Positions 24,772 through 36,840 of a stretch of DNA of 64,000 nt are shown here, in pieces. The number at the start of each line of letters is the position of its first letter. The stretch's first letter is position 1. Below the pieces are notes generated by a model. It made no database searches. It was given only the letters and a program-made list of their open reading frames with translations, and was not told the origin of the DNA. Location of the stretch: the NCBI GenBank assembly GCA_019635715.1, contig JAHBYY010000015.1:1-64000 (forward strand). The letters are read 5' to 3'. This DNA is from Rhizobiaceae bacterium. Lineage in GTDB: Bacteria; Pseudomonadota; Alphaproteobacteria; Rhizobiales; Rhizobiaceae. Position numbers and translations under genes: made by a program.

Positions 24772-25851
24772 TCATCGAAGACTGAATTGCACCGGCAGCG
24801 CCAGTTGGATGCGGCTGCGCGCGATCTCCGGCGGAGGCGCCGGAACGGGCGAGGCGCGACGCACCATGTCGAGTGCCGCCTTGTCCAGGGCCGCATCGCC
24901 GGACGACCGGCCGATGCTGGCGGAGACCACGACGCCGGAGGCATTGATGGCAAAATTGACCTGGACCTGCCCCTGGTCGCCGCGCGCTTTCGAGGCGCTC
25001 GGATAACGCTTGTGACGGTTGATCCAGGCGATGACCCGCGACTGCCAGCGCGCCGGGCTCACCGTCGGCGCCCTCGAGGCGCTGCTCTTCACCGAGCTTT
25101 CCGATTTCGCCGCCTTGGCGGCCTTGGGTTCCTGCGTCTTTTCAGCAGCCTCCGCCTTGGCGGCCCGCTTCTCGACGGGCTTCTTGCGCGCGGGCTTGGC
25201 CTGCGCCTTCTTGACCGGTTTCGGCTCGGGCACTTCTTCGACGACCGGCTTCGGTTCCGGCAACGCCGCGATGACCTCGGGCAGCACCTGCTCGACCGGC
25301 TCGGCTTCGAGGCGTTCGACGATCTCCGGCCGGTCCGCCGGCTCGACCGTTTCGGCTTGCATCGGCTGCACGGTTTCGAAGGGCGCCTCCGCAGGTTCGA
25401 GCGGCTCGGCTTGCTGCTCCCGGATCGGCTCGGCCTCGGTCGGAACGAGCTGCGCGACCTCTTGCGTCGGTTGCACGGTCCGGCTCGGCTCGACCGGGGC
25501 CATCTCATCCGGCGTCACCGCCTGCGCTTCGGCCTCCTCGATCGGCTGCATTTGCTCGACGGTCGCCGCCTGAGGCAGTTCGGCGGCCTCCGCGAGCGGC
25601 TCCAGCACCTCCTGCGCCACCTCTCCGTCCAGCGCCGCGCTTTCCACCGCTTCCGGCGTGGTGACGGTCAGAGGCGACAGGTCGATGGTCAGCGCCTCCT
25701 CCGCCGCCGGCGGCGGCATCTCGAAGGGACGCAGCGCCTGGAAGCCGTAGCCGATCAGCACATGGGCGGCGAGCACGAACGCCGCCGCTCCGGTCCACAG
25801 GCCGGTCTCGCGTGGGGTCAGCCCGCCGCCGCCCAGCGTCGCCGCGCTCAT
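24772..25851 (-). CDS. tonB: TonB family energy-transducing protein
   Basis: 359 residues. One membrane anchor lies at about residues 17-37, followed by a long Pro/Glu/Val-rich periplasmic spacer (roughly 40-220), a Lys/Ala-rich stretch, and a C-terminal TonB domain (about 270-359) with a WQSRVIAWINRHKRYP start and DAALDKAALDMVRRASPVP. It carries energy from ExbBD to outer-membrane receptors for siderophores or haem. The start overlaps the exbD stop by four bases. Confidence 0.88.
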   Translation of the reverse strand: MSAATLGGGGLTPRETGLWTGAAAFVLAAHVLIGYGFQALRPFEMPPPAAEEALTIDLSPLTVTTPEAVESAALDGEVAQEVLEPLAEAAELPQAATVEQMQPIEEAEAQAVTPDEMAPVEPSRTVQPTQEVAQLVPTEAEPIREQQAEPLEPAEAPFETVQPMQAETVEPADRPEIVERLEAEPVEQVLPEVIAALPEPKPVVEEVPEPKPVKKAQAKPARKKPVEKRAAKAEAAEKTQEPKAAKAAKSESSVKSSASRAPTVSPARWQSRVIAWINRHKRYPSASKARGDQGQVQVNFAINASGVVVSASIGRSSGDAALDKAALDMVRRASPVPAPPPEIARSRIQLALPVQFSLR

Positions 25852-26285
25852 GGCGTCGCCGCGGCTCCGGCCGTCTCGAGCCCGACCAGCGCGACCTTCA
25901 GGTAGCCGCTGGCGCGCAGGAGATTCATCACCTCGGTCAGATCGCCATAGGGCACCGACTTGTCGGCGCGCAGGAAGATTCTTGTTTCGCGGTCGCCGCC
26001 GGTCCTGTCGTCGAGCACGGCGCCGAACGCGGCCCGCTCCACCGTCTCGTTGCCGAGGGCCAGCGAAAGGTCGTCCTTCAGCGTCAGGAAGAGCGGCTTC
26101 TCGGGCCGCGGGGCCATCTGCGCGGTGGAGGCCGGCAGGTCGACATTGACGTCGACCGTCGCCAGCGGCGCCGCCACCATGAAGATGATCAGCAACACGA
26201 GGATGACGTCGATGAACGGCGTCACATTGATCTCATGCATTTCCGCGAGATCGTCGCCGCCGCCTTCGCGAATTCTGGCAGCCAT
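25848..26285 (-). CDS. exbD: ExbD/TolR family protein
   Basis: 145 residues with a short cytoplasmic start, the conserved [20 protein letters not shown] segment carrying the membrane Asp (D26) needed for proton flow, and a periplasmic domain. It works with ExbB to power TonB. It sits 10 bases after exbB and overlaps tonB. Confidence 0.92.
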   Translation of the reverse strand: MAARIREGGGDDLAEMHEINVTPFIDVILVLLIIFMVAAPLATVDVNVDLPASTAQMAPRPEKPLFLTLKDDLSLALGNETVERAAFGAVLDDRTGGDRETRIFLRADKSVPYGDLTEVMNLLRASGYLKVALVGLETAGAAATP

Positions 26286-26295
26286 GCCCTGTCTC

Positions 26296-27258
26296 CTACT
26301 CTGCGGCCAGCGCCGGGCGGCGAACGCCGCGATAGTCGATGTCGCGGCTGACCAGCCGTTCGACGCCGGCCGCCGCGTCGGCGAGCATCTGGCGGTAGCC
26401 GGTCACGGCGCGGGCGAAGACGTTGTAGATGACCACCGCCGGGATCGCCGCGACCAGGCCGATCGCCGTGGCGAGCAGCGCTTCCGCGATGCCGGGCGCG
26501 ACGACCGCGAGGTTGGTGGTCTGCGCCTCCGAGATGCCGATGAACGAATTCATGATGCCCCACACGGTGCCGAACAGGCCGACGAAGGGCGCGGTCGAGC
26601 CGATGGTGGCGAGCACGCCGGTACCGCGGCTCATGCGGCGGCCGGCCTGCGCCTCGATGCGCGACAGGCGCGACGACACCCGCTCCTTGAGACCGTCGCC
26701 ACCGGCATGATCCACCGCGCCTTCGGACAGCTCGACCTCCTGGGTGGCGGCGTGGACGAGCAGGGCGCCGGCGTCGCTGCGCCGCGACAGGCTGCGGCCG
26801 GCATCGGCGAGGCTGCGGGCCTCGCCGATGGCGCGCAGCGCCCGTCCGGCCTGGAGCCGTGCGCCGGCGAGTTCGAGCGACTTGGCCACCCAGACCGTCC
26901 AGGTGACCAGCGAGGCCAAAGCGAGGCCGATCATGACGGCCTTCACGACGATGTCGGCCCCCATGAACATGCCCCATGGAGACAGGTCGTGGGGCAGCAC
27001 GGGCTTCTGATCGGCCTGGGCCGGAGCCTCTTCCTCCGCCATCGTCGTGGACGGCGCGGGTGCGACCAGGACCGGGTGCGGCCCCGGGGCTGCCCCGGTG
27101 ACCGGGGCGACGGGAATCTGGGCTGGTGCAGGCTGGGCGACCGCCGGCTGCTCCGTCGTTTGCGCATCCTGCGAAACACCCGCTCCCGTCGCCGCCAGCA
27201 GCAAGCCAGCCGCAAGCACCATGGCCTTGCCGGTTCCGCGCATCGTCATCGTCAGCAC
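26296..27258 (-). CDS. exbB: ExbB proton-channel protein with long N-terminal extension
   Basis: 320 residues starting at a GTG; in-frame ATGs lie 9 and 15 bases downstream. The C-terminal 230 residues are a standard MotA/TolQ/ExbB channel with [16 protein letters not shown] and the later [17 protein letters not shown] segment. The N-terminus adds a signal-like sequence and a Pro/Ala-rich stretch (about residues 30-90), as in the long ExbB type of Rhizobiales. First gene of exbB-exbD-tonB, directly downstream of a predicted iron operator. Confidence 0.9.
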   Translation of the reverse strand: MLTMTMRGTGKAMVLAAGLLLAATGAGVSQDAQTTEQPAVAQPAPAQIPVAPVTGAAPGPHPVLVAPAPSTTMAEEEAPAQADQKPVLPHDLSPWGMFMGADIVVKAVMIGLALASLVTWTVWVAKSLELAGARLQAGRALRAIGEARSLADAGRSLSRRSDAGALLVHAATQEVELSEGAVDHAGGDGLKERVSSRLSRIEAQAGRRMSRGTGVLATIGSTAPFVGLFGTVWGIMNSFIGISEAQTTNLAVVAPGIAEALLATAIGLVAAIPAVVIYNVFARAVTGYRQMLADAAAGVERLVSRDIDYRGVRRPALAAE

Positions 27259-27270
27259 CTGTTATTTTCC

Positions 27271-27285
27271 TGACTGATATACTCA
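27271..27285. promoter_or_regulatory. Iron-responsive operator TGA-N9-TCA
   Basis: TGACTGATATACTCA lies 13 to 27 bases upstream of the exbB start and matches the RirA-type operator spacing. It is the only such palindrome I noticed in the exbB upstream region. It predicts iron repression of exbB-exbD-tonB. Confidence 0.55.
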
Positions 27286-27432
27286 ACTATTGTGGCGGAT
27301 CAACCCGCGAATCGCTGCGAAGGCCGCATGCCTGCGGCACAGAGCGTTCGCTGCGCTTGTCTCGCCGCATGCGATCGTCCACAACGCGGGTGCGGGACGA
27401 CGTTCACCGCCACGCTACGTCGGGGGGATATT

Positions 27433-28383
27433 TTGCAGGACAGCAGCGCATCCGGCGGCGTCGCGGCGATTGGCGAATGCATGATCGAGCTGTCCGGCGA
27501 TCCCGACGGGCGCTGGCAGATCGGCTTTGCCGGCGATACCTTCAACGCGCTGTGGACGATGCGGGCTCTGCTCGGCAGCGAGACGAAGACCGACTATGTC
27601 AGCGCCTTCGGTGACGACCCCTTTTCATCAAGGCAGGTGGCGTTCATGGCGGATGGCGGCATAGGCATCGCGTCGAGCCCGCGCCTGGCCGGCGCCCGCC
27701 CCGGCCTCTACGCCATCACGCTCGACGGGCACGAACGATCCTTCACCTACTGGCGCTCCGATGCGGCGGCGCGCCAGCTCGCAAGCGACCCGGACGCGCT
27801 GGCGGCAAGCCTGGCTGGCAGGCAGCTCGTCGTCTTCTCCGGGATCACTCTGGCCATCCTCGAACAGCAAGGCCGCCGCACGCTGCTCGGCCAGTTGGCG
27901 AGGGTGCGGGATGCCGGCGCGCGGGTGGCGTTCGATCCGAACTACCGGCCGCGGCTGTGGCCCGACGCCGACCTGGCGCGCCGCGCCATGACCGATGCCT
28001 GCAAGGTCGCCGACATCGCCCTGCCGACGTTTCCGGACGAGCAGGCGCTGCATGGGGACGACGATCAGCGGCACACGGCGCGCCGGATGGCTGAGGCGGG
28101 AATAGGCGAGATCGTCGTCAAGAACGGCACCGATCCGGCATGGCTGCAGGTCGGGGCGGAGGGATCGGCAATCCCGGCCTTCCCGTCCGCCCGCCCGCTC
28201 GACACGACCGGCGCGGGCGATGCCTTCAACGGCGCCTATCTGGCGATGCGGCTGCGCGGTGTCCAGCCCGCCGAGGCTGCACGGGTGGCGCACCGCGTCG
28301 CGGCCAGATGCGTCGAGACGCGCGGCGCGCTCACCCCGCACGCCGAGATCGTCGCGGCGGCCGGAAGCTCCGGCCTCGCCTGA
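27433..28383 (+). CDS. PfkB family sugar kinase, 2-keto-3-deoxygluconate kinase-like
   Basis: 316 residues from a TTG at 27433 preceded by a GGGGGG site. Earlier in-frame codons would add about 47 Cys/Arg-rich residues with no family support. The GECMIELSGD start, the FNALW segment and the C-terminal DTTGAGDAFNGAYL catalytic loop fit KdgK-type ribokinases. It probably phosphorylates 2-keto-3-deoxygluconate or a related keto-sugar acid. It is divergent from exbB and stands alone. Confidence 0.8.
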   Translation: MQDSSASGGVAAIGECMIELSGDPDGRWQIGFAGDTFNALWTMRALLGSETKTDYVSAFGDDPFSSRQVAFMADGGIGIASSPRLAGARPGLYAITLDGHERSFTYWRSDAAARQLASDPDALAASLAGRQLVVFSGITLAILEQQGRRTLLGQLARVRDAGARVAFDPNYRPRLWPDADLARRAMTDACKVADIALPTFPDEQALHGDDDQRHTARRMAEAGIGEIVVKNGTDPAWLQVGAEGSAIPAFPSARPLDTTGAGDAFNGAYLAMRLRGVQPAEAARVAHRVAARCVETRGALTPHAEIVAAAGSSGLA

Positions 28384-28428
28384 GCTGGGCCGCGTCGCCA
28401 TCAAATGCTTGTGATTGGTGCCGATCGC

Positions 28429-28454
28429 GTAACGGGACGACGTTGCTGTTCGTA
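28429..28454 (+). promoter_or_regulatory. ECF-type promoter GTAAC-N17-CGTA upstream of msrB
   Basis: GTAAC at 28429-28433 and CGTA at 28451-28454 with a 17-base spacer, 40 bases before the msrB start. The same boxes and the same spacer lie in front of the ECF sigma gene at 31651-31676. Confidence 0.65.
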
Positions 28455-28493
28455 TCGGTGATCGAACGACAATGCACCCAGGGATGCGATGAC

Positions 28494-28979
28494 ATGCTGA
28501 CCCGACGAGCCGTCCTCACCAGTACCGTGGCCATCGCGGCGTTCGCCGCGACGCGCCGGGTCTCCGCCTTCGCCGCCTCCGGCACCTTCGAGGTGAGCAT
28601 GAGCGACGATCAATGGCGCGACAAGCTCTCGCCTGAGCAGTATGCGGTGCTCCGCGAGGAGGCCACGGAGCGCCCGTTCACCAGCCCGCTGCTCGACGAG
28701 CACCGCGCCGGCACGTTCGCCTGCGCCGGCTGCGACCTGCCGCTGTTTTCCTCGGAAACGAAGTTCGACAGCGGCACAGGCTGGCCGAGCTTCTGGCAGC
28801 CGCTCGACAAGGCGATCGGCCAGACGAGCGACACCTCGCTGGGAATGGTCCGCACGGAGGTCCACTGCAGCCGCTGCGGCGGCCACCAGGGCCATGTCTT
28901 CGACGACGGGCCGCAGCCGACCGGGCTGCGCTACTGCATCAACGGCGTGGCGCTCAACTTCGTTGCCGCGGCCGCCTGA
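28494..28979 (+). CDS. msrB: Peptide-methionine (R)-S-oxide reductase, exported
   Basis: 161 residues. The N-terminus MLTRRAVLTSTVAIAAFAAT is a twin-arginine-type signal, so the enzyme is probably exported folded with its zinc. Two CxxC zinc pairs (CAGC, CSRC), SGTGWPSFW and the catalytic Cys in GLRYCINGV are all present. It reduces the R epimer of methionine sulfoxide. It is followed by msrA and preceded by an ECF-type promoter. Confidence 0.92.
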   Translation: MLTRRAVLTSTVAIAAFAATRRVSAFAASGTFEVSMSDDQWRDKLSPEQYAVLREEATERPFTSPLLDEHRAGTFACAGCDLPLFSSETKFDSGTGWPSFWQPLDKAIGQTSDTSLGMVRTEVHCSRCGGHQGHVFDDGPQPTGLRYCINGVALNFVAAAA

Positions 28980-29002
28980 TTCCCATCGCAAGGAGAGATC
29001 GA

Positions 29003-29728
29003 ATGCCGAACGTCGCAACGCCGTTCTCACGTCGTTTCGTCCTGGCCACGCTCGTCGCGGCCGCCGCCCTGCCCTTCGTCGCAGTGTCGGGCCAGTCTCA
29101 GGCCAGGGAAGGCATCGCCATCCCGCCACCGGTGAGGGATGTCCAATCGTCCGGGCAGGTCGCCACCGCCGTGGTCGCCGGCGGCTGCTTCTGGGGTGTC
29201 CAGGGCGTCTTCCAGCATGTCGACGGCGTGAAGAACGCGGTGTCCGGCTATGCCGGCGATGGCGAGACGAACGCCACCTACGACCTCGTCAGCGCCCATG
29301 CGACCAGGCATGCGGAATCGGTGAAGGTGACCTATGATCCGGCCAGGATCAGCTACGGACAGATCCTGCAGATCTTCTTCTCGGTCGCCCACGATCCGAC
29401 GCAGCTCGATCGCCAGGGCCCCGACAAGGGAACCCAATACCGTTCGGCGATCTTCCCGCAGGACGCGGCGCAGGCCGAGGTCGCTCAGGCCTATATCGAC
29501 CAGCTCGACGCCGCCAAGGTCTACGAGCGCAAGATCGTCACGCGCATCGAGCCCGGCCACCCATTCTTTGCCGCCGAGGACTACCACCAGGACTTCATGG
29601 CGAAGAATCCGGACTATCCCTACATCGTCTACAACGATCTGCCGAAGGTCGAGAATTTGAAGCGACTGTTCCCGGATCGCTACCGTACCGAACCTGTGCT
29701 GGTGTCGATGGCGCAGTCCGGAAACTAA
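29003..29728 (+). CDS. msrA: Peptide-methionine (S)-S-oxide reductase, exported
   Basis: 241 residues with an AAGGAGAG ribosome site. The N-terminal FSRRFVLATLVAAAAL is a twin-arginine-like signal. The catalytic GGCFWG motif and the YHQDF segment place it in MsrA. It reduces the S epimer and complements MsrB, 23 bases upstream. Both proteins carry export signals, which points to repair of oxidised periplasmic proteins. Confidence 0.92.
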   Translation: MPNVATPFSRRFVLATLVAAAALPFVAVSGQSQAREGIAIPPPVRDVQSSGQVATAVVAGGCFWGVQGVFQHVDGVKNAVSGYAGDGETNATYDLVSAHATRHAESVKVTYDPARISYGQILQIFFSVAHDPTQLDRQGPDKGTQYRSAIFPQDAAQAEVAQAYIDQLDAAKVYERKIVTRIEPGHPFFAAEDYHQDFMAKNPDYPYIVYNDLPKVENLKRLFPDRYRTEPVLVSMAQSGN

Positions 29729-30204
29729 GGAACTGGGGAGGGGGTGTACGTCGTGCATCCACGACGCCCCTCACTGTCCTGCCGGACATCTCTCCCCGTG
29801 AACGTCAGGGCTGTCGCATATGGCGGCTGGTTGGAATGTCGGCGACTGCGTACCCCCACCCCTAACCCCTCCCCACAAGGGGGACTTCGCGACCGCTTTG
29901 CCAGTCAGATTCGGCGACGATTGGCGTTCGACGAGGCTGCAGGCTGGTTCCCCTCCCCCTTGCGGGAAGGGGTTAGGGGTGGGGGTAGCCTCATATGCGA
30001 TTGCCCTGCCGAACGGGGAGAGAGACGCGATCGTCCATTATTTCGCCAATTGCCAACTTTGCAGTTGAGGCGCCGTGATAGCGGCCAGCCCTCTTCTCCC
30101 CGTTCTACGGGGAGAAGGTCCCGGCAGGGGGGTCCGAAGGACGGGCGACGCGAGCGATCAAAGCATTTTCCGTGGGGATATCAGCTCGCGCCGCTCCCGC
30201 CTCC
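29729..30204. repeat. Gene-free 476 bases with RIME-like element, family A copy 2
   Basis: Inverted C-rich arms lie at 29852-29884 and 29950-29987. Both are bounded by CATATG-containing edges (29818 and about 29993). Further right, 30093-30117 is a perfect 11-bp hairpin CTTCTCCCCGT / ACGGGGAGAAG that may serve as a terminator between msrA and nrsF. No gene is visible. Confidence 0.7.
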
Positions 30205-30840
30205 CTACCAACGCAGCAGCGACCGTCCGAGCAGGAACCCCACGACCGTCACCCCCAGCGTCGCCAACCCGTACCAGGCCGCCACGAACAGCGGGCTGTC
30301 GTCGACGCAATGCATCGCATAGAGCGTCGAAGCTATGCCGCTGGCGCAAAGGCCGGCCGCGGCGCCGGCCAGGCCCGGATTGCCCGGCGCGCCCTGCCGC
30401 AGGGCGAGCAGCAGCAGTGCAAGTGGCCCGGCGGCAAGCATCGGTATGAAGGTCAGGCACCAAATTGCGTTGTGCCCCACCAGCAGCGCCATCCAGTCGG
30501 AAGACGGCGAGACGGCGAGTTCCGAGGCGATGGCGATGAGGATCAGCGCGGGCATGGCGGCCAGCGCGGTGCTCCAGCCTCGCCCGGCAATGCCGGGGCG
30601 GCCCAGCACCCCCACCAGTCCGAAGGCAGACACCGCCAGCAGGACGGCTGTCCCGAACTTGAAGGCCACTCGCGGCGTGTCCATCATCTCCATCAGGTTG
30701 GAGCGCATCGGCAGGGCCATGGCAAACAGCAGCGCCGCGCCCGCAATGCCGGCGACCATTGCCGCCGCCAGAATGGTCGAATAGCCGCGCCCGACAGCCG
30801 CGTCCTGCGAGAGCATGCCGATGAGGTCGTCGGTCTTCAT
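30205..30840 (-). CDS. nrsF: NrsF/DUF1109 anti-sigma factor
   Basis: 211 residues from the ATG at 30840, with six predicted membrane segments, the usual layout of NrsF (DUF1109). The short N-terminal MKTDDLIGMLSQDA part would bind the sigma factor in the cytoplasm. Two cysteines in membrane or periplasmic segments (WCLTF and LCASG...MHC) may sense oxidation. It follows the ECF sigma gene on the same strand, separated by a palindromic repeat element. Confidence 0.82.
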   Translation of the reverse strand: MKTDDLIGMLSQDAAVGRGYSTILAAAMVAGIAGAALLFAMALPMRSNLMEMMDTPRVAFKFGTAVLLAVSAFGLVGVLGRPGIAGRGWSTALAAMPALILIAIASELAVSPSSDWMALLVGHNAIWCLTFIPMLAAGPLALLLLALRQGAPGNPGLAGAAAGLCASGIASTLYAMHCVDDSPLFVAAWYGLATLGVTVVGFLLGRSLLRW

Positions 30841-30886
30841 ACCCGTCGCCTCCGTCCTTTTGCCAGGCCAATCACATATGAGAATG

Positions 30887-31015
30887 GCCCCCTCATCCGG
30901 TCGCTTCGCGACCACCTTCTCCCCGCTGGGGAGAAGAAGCAGGCGCCGGCGATTGCGGCTTCCTCTCCCCGACGGGGAGAGGGTGACCGAGCGAAGCGAA
31001 GGTCGGGTGAGGGGG
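30887..31015. repeat. RIME-like palindromic element, family B
   Basis: Inverted arms begin CCCCTCATCCGGTCGCTTCG on the left and end with the reverse complement on the right, with inner CTCCCCG...CGGGGAG hairpins. It lies between the ECF sigma gene and nrsF, within what is normally a tight operon. Confidence 0.75.
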
Positions 31016-31075
31016 TCGATTCCGCCATATGCGATGGCGTTGGCCCGCTCGCCGTGCTGGCTGCGAGTTGTGCCG

Positions 31076-31636
31076 TCATCCCTCGTCGCCCCGCCTGTAG
31101 ATCGCGGCGAGCGCCTTCAGCGCCCGATGCAATGTCACCCGGATCGTGCCTTCCGCCATGCCGAGCCGGGCCGCCGTGTCGCGGACCGACCGGCCGTCGA
31201 TCGAGATGGCGCGCACCACGGCCTGCTGGTTTGGGTTCAGTCCCGCCAGGAGCCGCTCTACATCCTGCCGCTCCAGCGGATCGCTTTGCGGCGCTGCCTC
31301 CAAGGTCTCGATGACATCGTCGATCGGCACCGATATGCGGTGACCGCGCCGCCGCAGCGTGTCGATCAGCTTGTTGCGGACGATCGTCGAAATCCACGGG
31401 CCGATCGGCCGCGCCGAATCCCAAGTGCTGCGCTTCAGGTGGATGGCCAGCAGCGCTTCCTGCACGATGTCCTCGGCTTCCGCCTCCGGAGCGCCGGAGC
31501 GCTGGCACCCGCGGCGCGCCAGCGCCCGCAGCCTTGGTGTGACCGCTTCCAGGAAGCGTCGATATGCTGCGGCATCGCCTGCGATGGCAGCGCGCATCCA
31601 TTGCGCCCACTCCTCTTCGCGATCGCGTGAATTCAC
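31076..31636 (-). CDS. ECF RNA polymerase sigma factor
   Basis: 186 residues from a GTG with GGAGGT six bases upstream. Region 2 includes AEDIVQEALLAIHLKRSTWD and region 4 includes LNPNQQAVVRAISIDGRSVRDTAARLGMAEGTIRVTLHRAL. The -10 box of its own promoter lies only about 15 bases upstream, so the leader would be very short; an internal start at M14 is possible. Together with NrsF this is the SigF-NrsF type of oxidative-stress ECF system known from Caulobacter. Confidence 0.9.
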   Translation of the reverse strand: MNSRDREEEWAQWMRAAIAGDAAAYRRFLEAVTPRLRALARRGCQRSGAPEAEAEDIVQEALLAIHLKRSTWDSARPIGPWISTIVRNKLIDTLRRRGHRISVPIDDVIETLEAAPQSDPLERQDVERLLAGLNPNQQAVVRAISIDGRSVRDTAARLGMAEGTIRVTLHRALKALAAIYRRGDEG

Positions 31637-31650
31637 GCGACACCTCCGAC

Positions 31651-31676
31651 TACGGGTCTCCAGCCGGCTTTGTTAC
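31651..31676 (-). promoter_or_regulatory. ECF-type promoter GTAAC-N17-CGTA of the sigma gene
   Basis: Reading leftward, GTAAC (31676-31672) and CGTA (31654-31651) are separated by 17 bases, the same as in front of msrB. This predicts autoregulation and a shared regulon. Confidence 0.65.
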
Positions 31677-31725
31677 ACCGGCCGGCCGGGCCCGTCGCGC
31701 CTTATCGAAGATGAGCCTTCCGCCG

Positions 31726-33676
<1,951 letters not shown>

Positions 33677-33686
33677 GATCCGCCCC

Positions 33687-34568
<882 letters not shown>

Positions 34569-35504
34569 TCAGCGTGCACCCCGCTCGTAGGGGATGCCGA
34601 GCGCCGCCGGCAGGCTCGACTTGCGCCCGAAGGCGAGCAGCATCCCCATCACCGCCAGGAAGGGGATCATCTGGATCACGTCGGTCGGCATGTTGATGCC
34701 TGCGACCTGCATGGCGGTCGTCAGCGACAGGCAAAGGCCGAACACCAGCGCGCCAAAAAGCACCCAGCTTGGACGGCCGCGCGCCAGCATCGCCAGCACG
34801 ACGCCGAGGAAGCCCGCGCCGTTGGTGATGAAGGGTACGAAGATGCCGGCGCCGACATTGGCGAGATAGGCGCCGCCCAGGCCGGCCAGCGCCCCGGTGG
34901 TGAACACCGCGATGCTGCGCGTCCGCACCACGTCGACGCCGGCGACGTCGAGCGCCGCCGGCTTGTCGCCGGCCGCCTGGAGATTCAGGCCGAACTGGGT
35001 GCGCCGGTAGATGTAGCCCATCACCAGCACCGCCAGAACGGCGAGATAGACGAGCAGATGGTGGCGGAAAAGCGCCGGCCCGAGCACCGGAATATCGGAG
35101 AGCAGGGGAATGACGGTCGCTTGCGCTGCCGGCAGGCGCGGATAGGTGCGCGAGAACTGGAAATGGTGCAGCAGCGCCGTCAGCCCTTCGAAGCCGAGCG
35201 TCAGGCCGATGCCGATGACGATCTGGTTGAGGCCGAGGCGGACGCAGAGCAGCGCCATGATTGCTGCCACGACCATGCCGCCGACCGCTCCCGCAAGAAA
35301 GCCGAGCCACAGCGACTCCGAATAGTAGGCGGCGACGAAGCCGGTATAGGCGCCGAAGATCATCATGCCTTCGATGCCGATGTTGAGCACGCCGGCCTTT
35401 TCCGACATCTGTTCGCCGAGCCCGGCGAGCAGCAGCGGCACCGAGGCGGTGATCGCCCCGAACAGCAGCGCGCCGAGGAAGACTTCGCTGAACAGGCCGG
35501 TCAT
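34569..35504 (-). CDS. BMP-type ABC transporter permease (second permease)
   Basis: 311 residues, about eight to nine membrane segments, BPD_transp_2 family. The EKAGVLNIGIEGMM motif is diagnostic of the nucleoside/BMP-type importer permease (YufQ-like). It lies 75 bases upstream of the lactonase and downstream of the other permease, with a palindromic element in the gap between them. Its position inside the B6 gene set suggests B6 vitamer import. Confidence 0.88.
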   Translation of the reverse strand: MTGLFSEVFLGALLFGAITASVPLLLAGLGEQMSEKAGVLNIGIEGMMIFGAYTGFVAAYYSESLWLGFLAGAVGGMVVAAIMALLCVRLGLNQIVIGIGLTLGFEGLTALLHHFQFSRTYPRLPAAQATVIPLLSDIPVLGPALFRHHLLVYLAVLAVLVMGYIYRRTQFGLNLQAAGDKPAALDVAGVDVVRTRSIAVFTTGALAGLGGAYLANVGAGIFVPFITNGAGFLGVVLAMLARGRPSWVLFGALVFGLCLSLTTAMQVAGINMPTDVIQMIPFLAVMGMLLAFGRKSSLPAALGIPYERGAR

Positions 35505-35593
35505 GGGGCTGTCCCCATCGGATATTGATGTTTCGCCGACGTGAACATCGCCAAAGGCATGCCCAGGCTGACGGCGTTTCCCGGGCGGCCAGT

Positions 35594-35726
35594 GCCCCCT
35601 CCACCACGCTTCGCGTGGTCCCGCTCCCCCGCTTCGCAGGGGAGGATTGGCGGTGCCAACTGCGCGGCCCCGATCCTCCCCCGTTCACGGGGGAGGGGGA
35701 CCACGCGAAGCGTGGTGGAGGGGGCG
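35594..35726. repeat. RIME-like palindromic element, family C
   Basis: Perfect inverted arms of 29 bases at 35594-35622 and 35698-35726 contain CCACCACGCTTCGCGTGG. Inner C-rich hairpins lie between them. The element sits in the 250-base gap between the two BMP-type permease genes, where no gene is visible. Confidence 0.85.
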
Positions 35727-35754
35727 TGTGCGAAGCCGTATGCCGAAGCCACCA

Positions 35755-36840
35755 TCACGCCCTCCGCGCCTGCTGATAGCGGTGGTCGATATATTCGGCG
35801 ATCGCCAGCACGATCAGCACGGTCGCCACCAGCACGAGCGTGAAATGGTTGGGCACGCCGAGCCGCCGCGCCGCGCTCTCGCCGCCGATCGACAGGACCG
35901 ACAGCAGCAGCACGTAGATGATCGCGGCGAAGCCGTTGAAGCGGGCGAGGAACACCATGGGGATGACGGTGAGGCCGTAGGCCGGATTCCAGTCGGCCCG
36001 GACGTTGCCCTGCACGCCGATGATGTCGACCGCGCCGGCCAGTCCGGCCAGTCCGGCCGACAGCGCGAACACGACGACCGTCAGCCACGGCACCGGCAGG
36101 CCGGCATGGATGGCGGCGTTGGGATTGGCGCCCACCACCCTCAGCTTCAGGCCGAAATCGGTGCGCGTCATCATGATGTGGACCGCCACGATGGCGATGA
36201 GCCCGAGCACCAGCCCGCCCGAAATGGTCGTGTCGAACAGGCGCGGCAGGCGATCCTCGACGGGCAGCGTGCGGGTCTGCGGCACAGTCGTGCCCGGATC
36301 GAGGAAGACGAGCTTGACCAGAACGTTCGCGAGCGACGTGCCGAGGAAGGTCATCATCAGCGTCGTGATGATCTCGTTGACCCCCTGATAGGCCTTGAGC
36401 AGCGCCGGCGCCAGCGACCAGGCCATCGCGACCAGCATGGCGAGCACGAAGGTGACGAGCCAGGCCAGCCATACCGGCATCAGCGTCACCAGGAACGGCG
36501 CGGCGGCGGCGGCGGTGACGGCGCCGAGCAGGAACTGGCCGTCGACGCCGAGGTTCCAGATGCCGGCCCGGAAGGCGACGATCAGGCCGGCGGCGATGCA
36601 CAGCAGCGGCGCCATGCGCGTCAGCGTCTGCTGGATGCCCGAGGGCGAGAACAGCCCGCGCTGCAGCACGTAGCCGTAATATTCGAACGGGTTGACCCCC
36701 AGCGCTGCGAGCAGCAGGCCTGCGAGCGCCAGTGCCGCCAGCACCGGCCCGACGGCCAGCCCGAAGCGGCGCAGCGCCGCGCTGCCCCCGCCGCCGGCGG
36801 GACTCAGCGACGCGGCCCCGGATGTCACCTGCGCGCTCAC
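35755..36840 (-). CDS. BMP-type ABC transporter permease (first permease)
   Basis: 361 residues with about nine membrane segments, BPD_transp_2 family (YufP-like). The AGIWNLGVDGQFLLGA motif near residue 90 and the YQGVNEIITTLMM segment are typical. The start overlaps the ATPase stop by four bases. It pairs with the shorter permease to form the channel of the importer. Confidence 0.88.
   Translation of the reverse strand: MSAQVTSGAASLSPAGGGGSAALRRFGLAVGPVLAALALAGLLLAALGVNPFEYYGYVLQRGLFSPSGIQQTLTRMAPLLCIAAGLIVAFRAGIWNLGVDGQFLLGAVTAAAAAPFLVTLMPVWLAWLVTFVLAMLVAMAWSLAPALLKAYQGVNEIITTLMMTFLGTSLANVLVKLVFLDPGTTVPQTRTLPVEDRLPRLFDTTISGGLVLGLIAIVAVHIMMTRTDFGLKLRVVGANPNAAIHAGLPVPWLTVVVFALSAGLAGLAGAVDIIGVQGNVRADWNPAYGLTVIPMVFLARFNGFAAIIYVLLLSVLSIGGESAARRLGVPNHFTLVLVATVLIVLAIAEYIDHRYQQARRA

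Noticed and set aside
24345..24953. N-terminal extension of cystathionine beta-synthase by about 200 residues
   Set aside because: It would run through the sRNA and its terminator, and the family starts at the ATG at 24344 with a good ribosome site.
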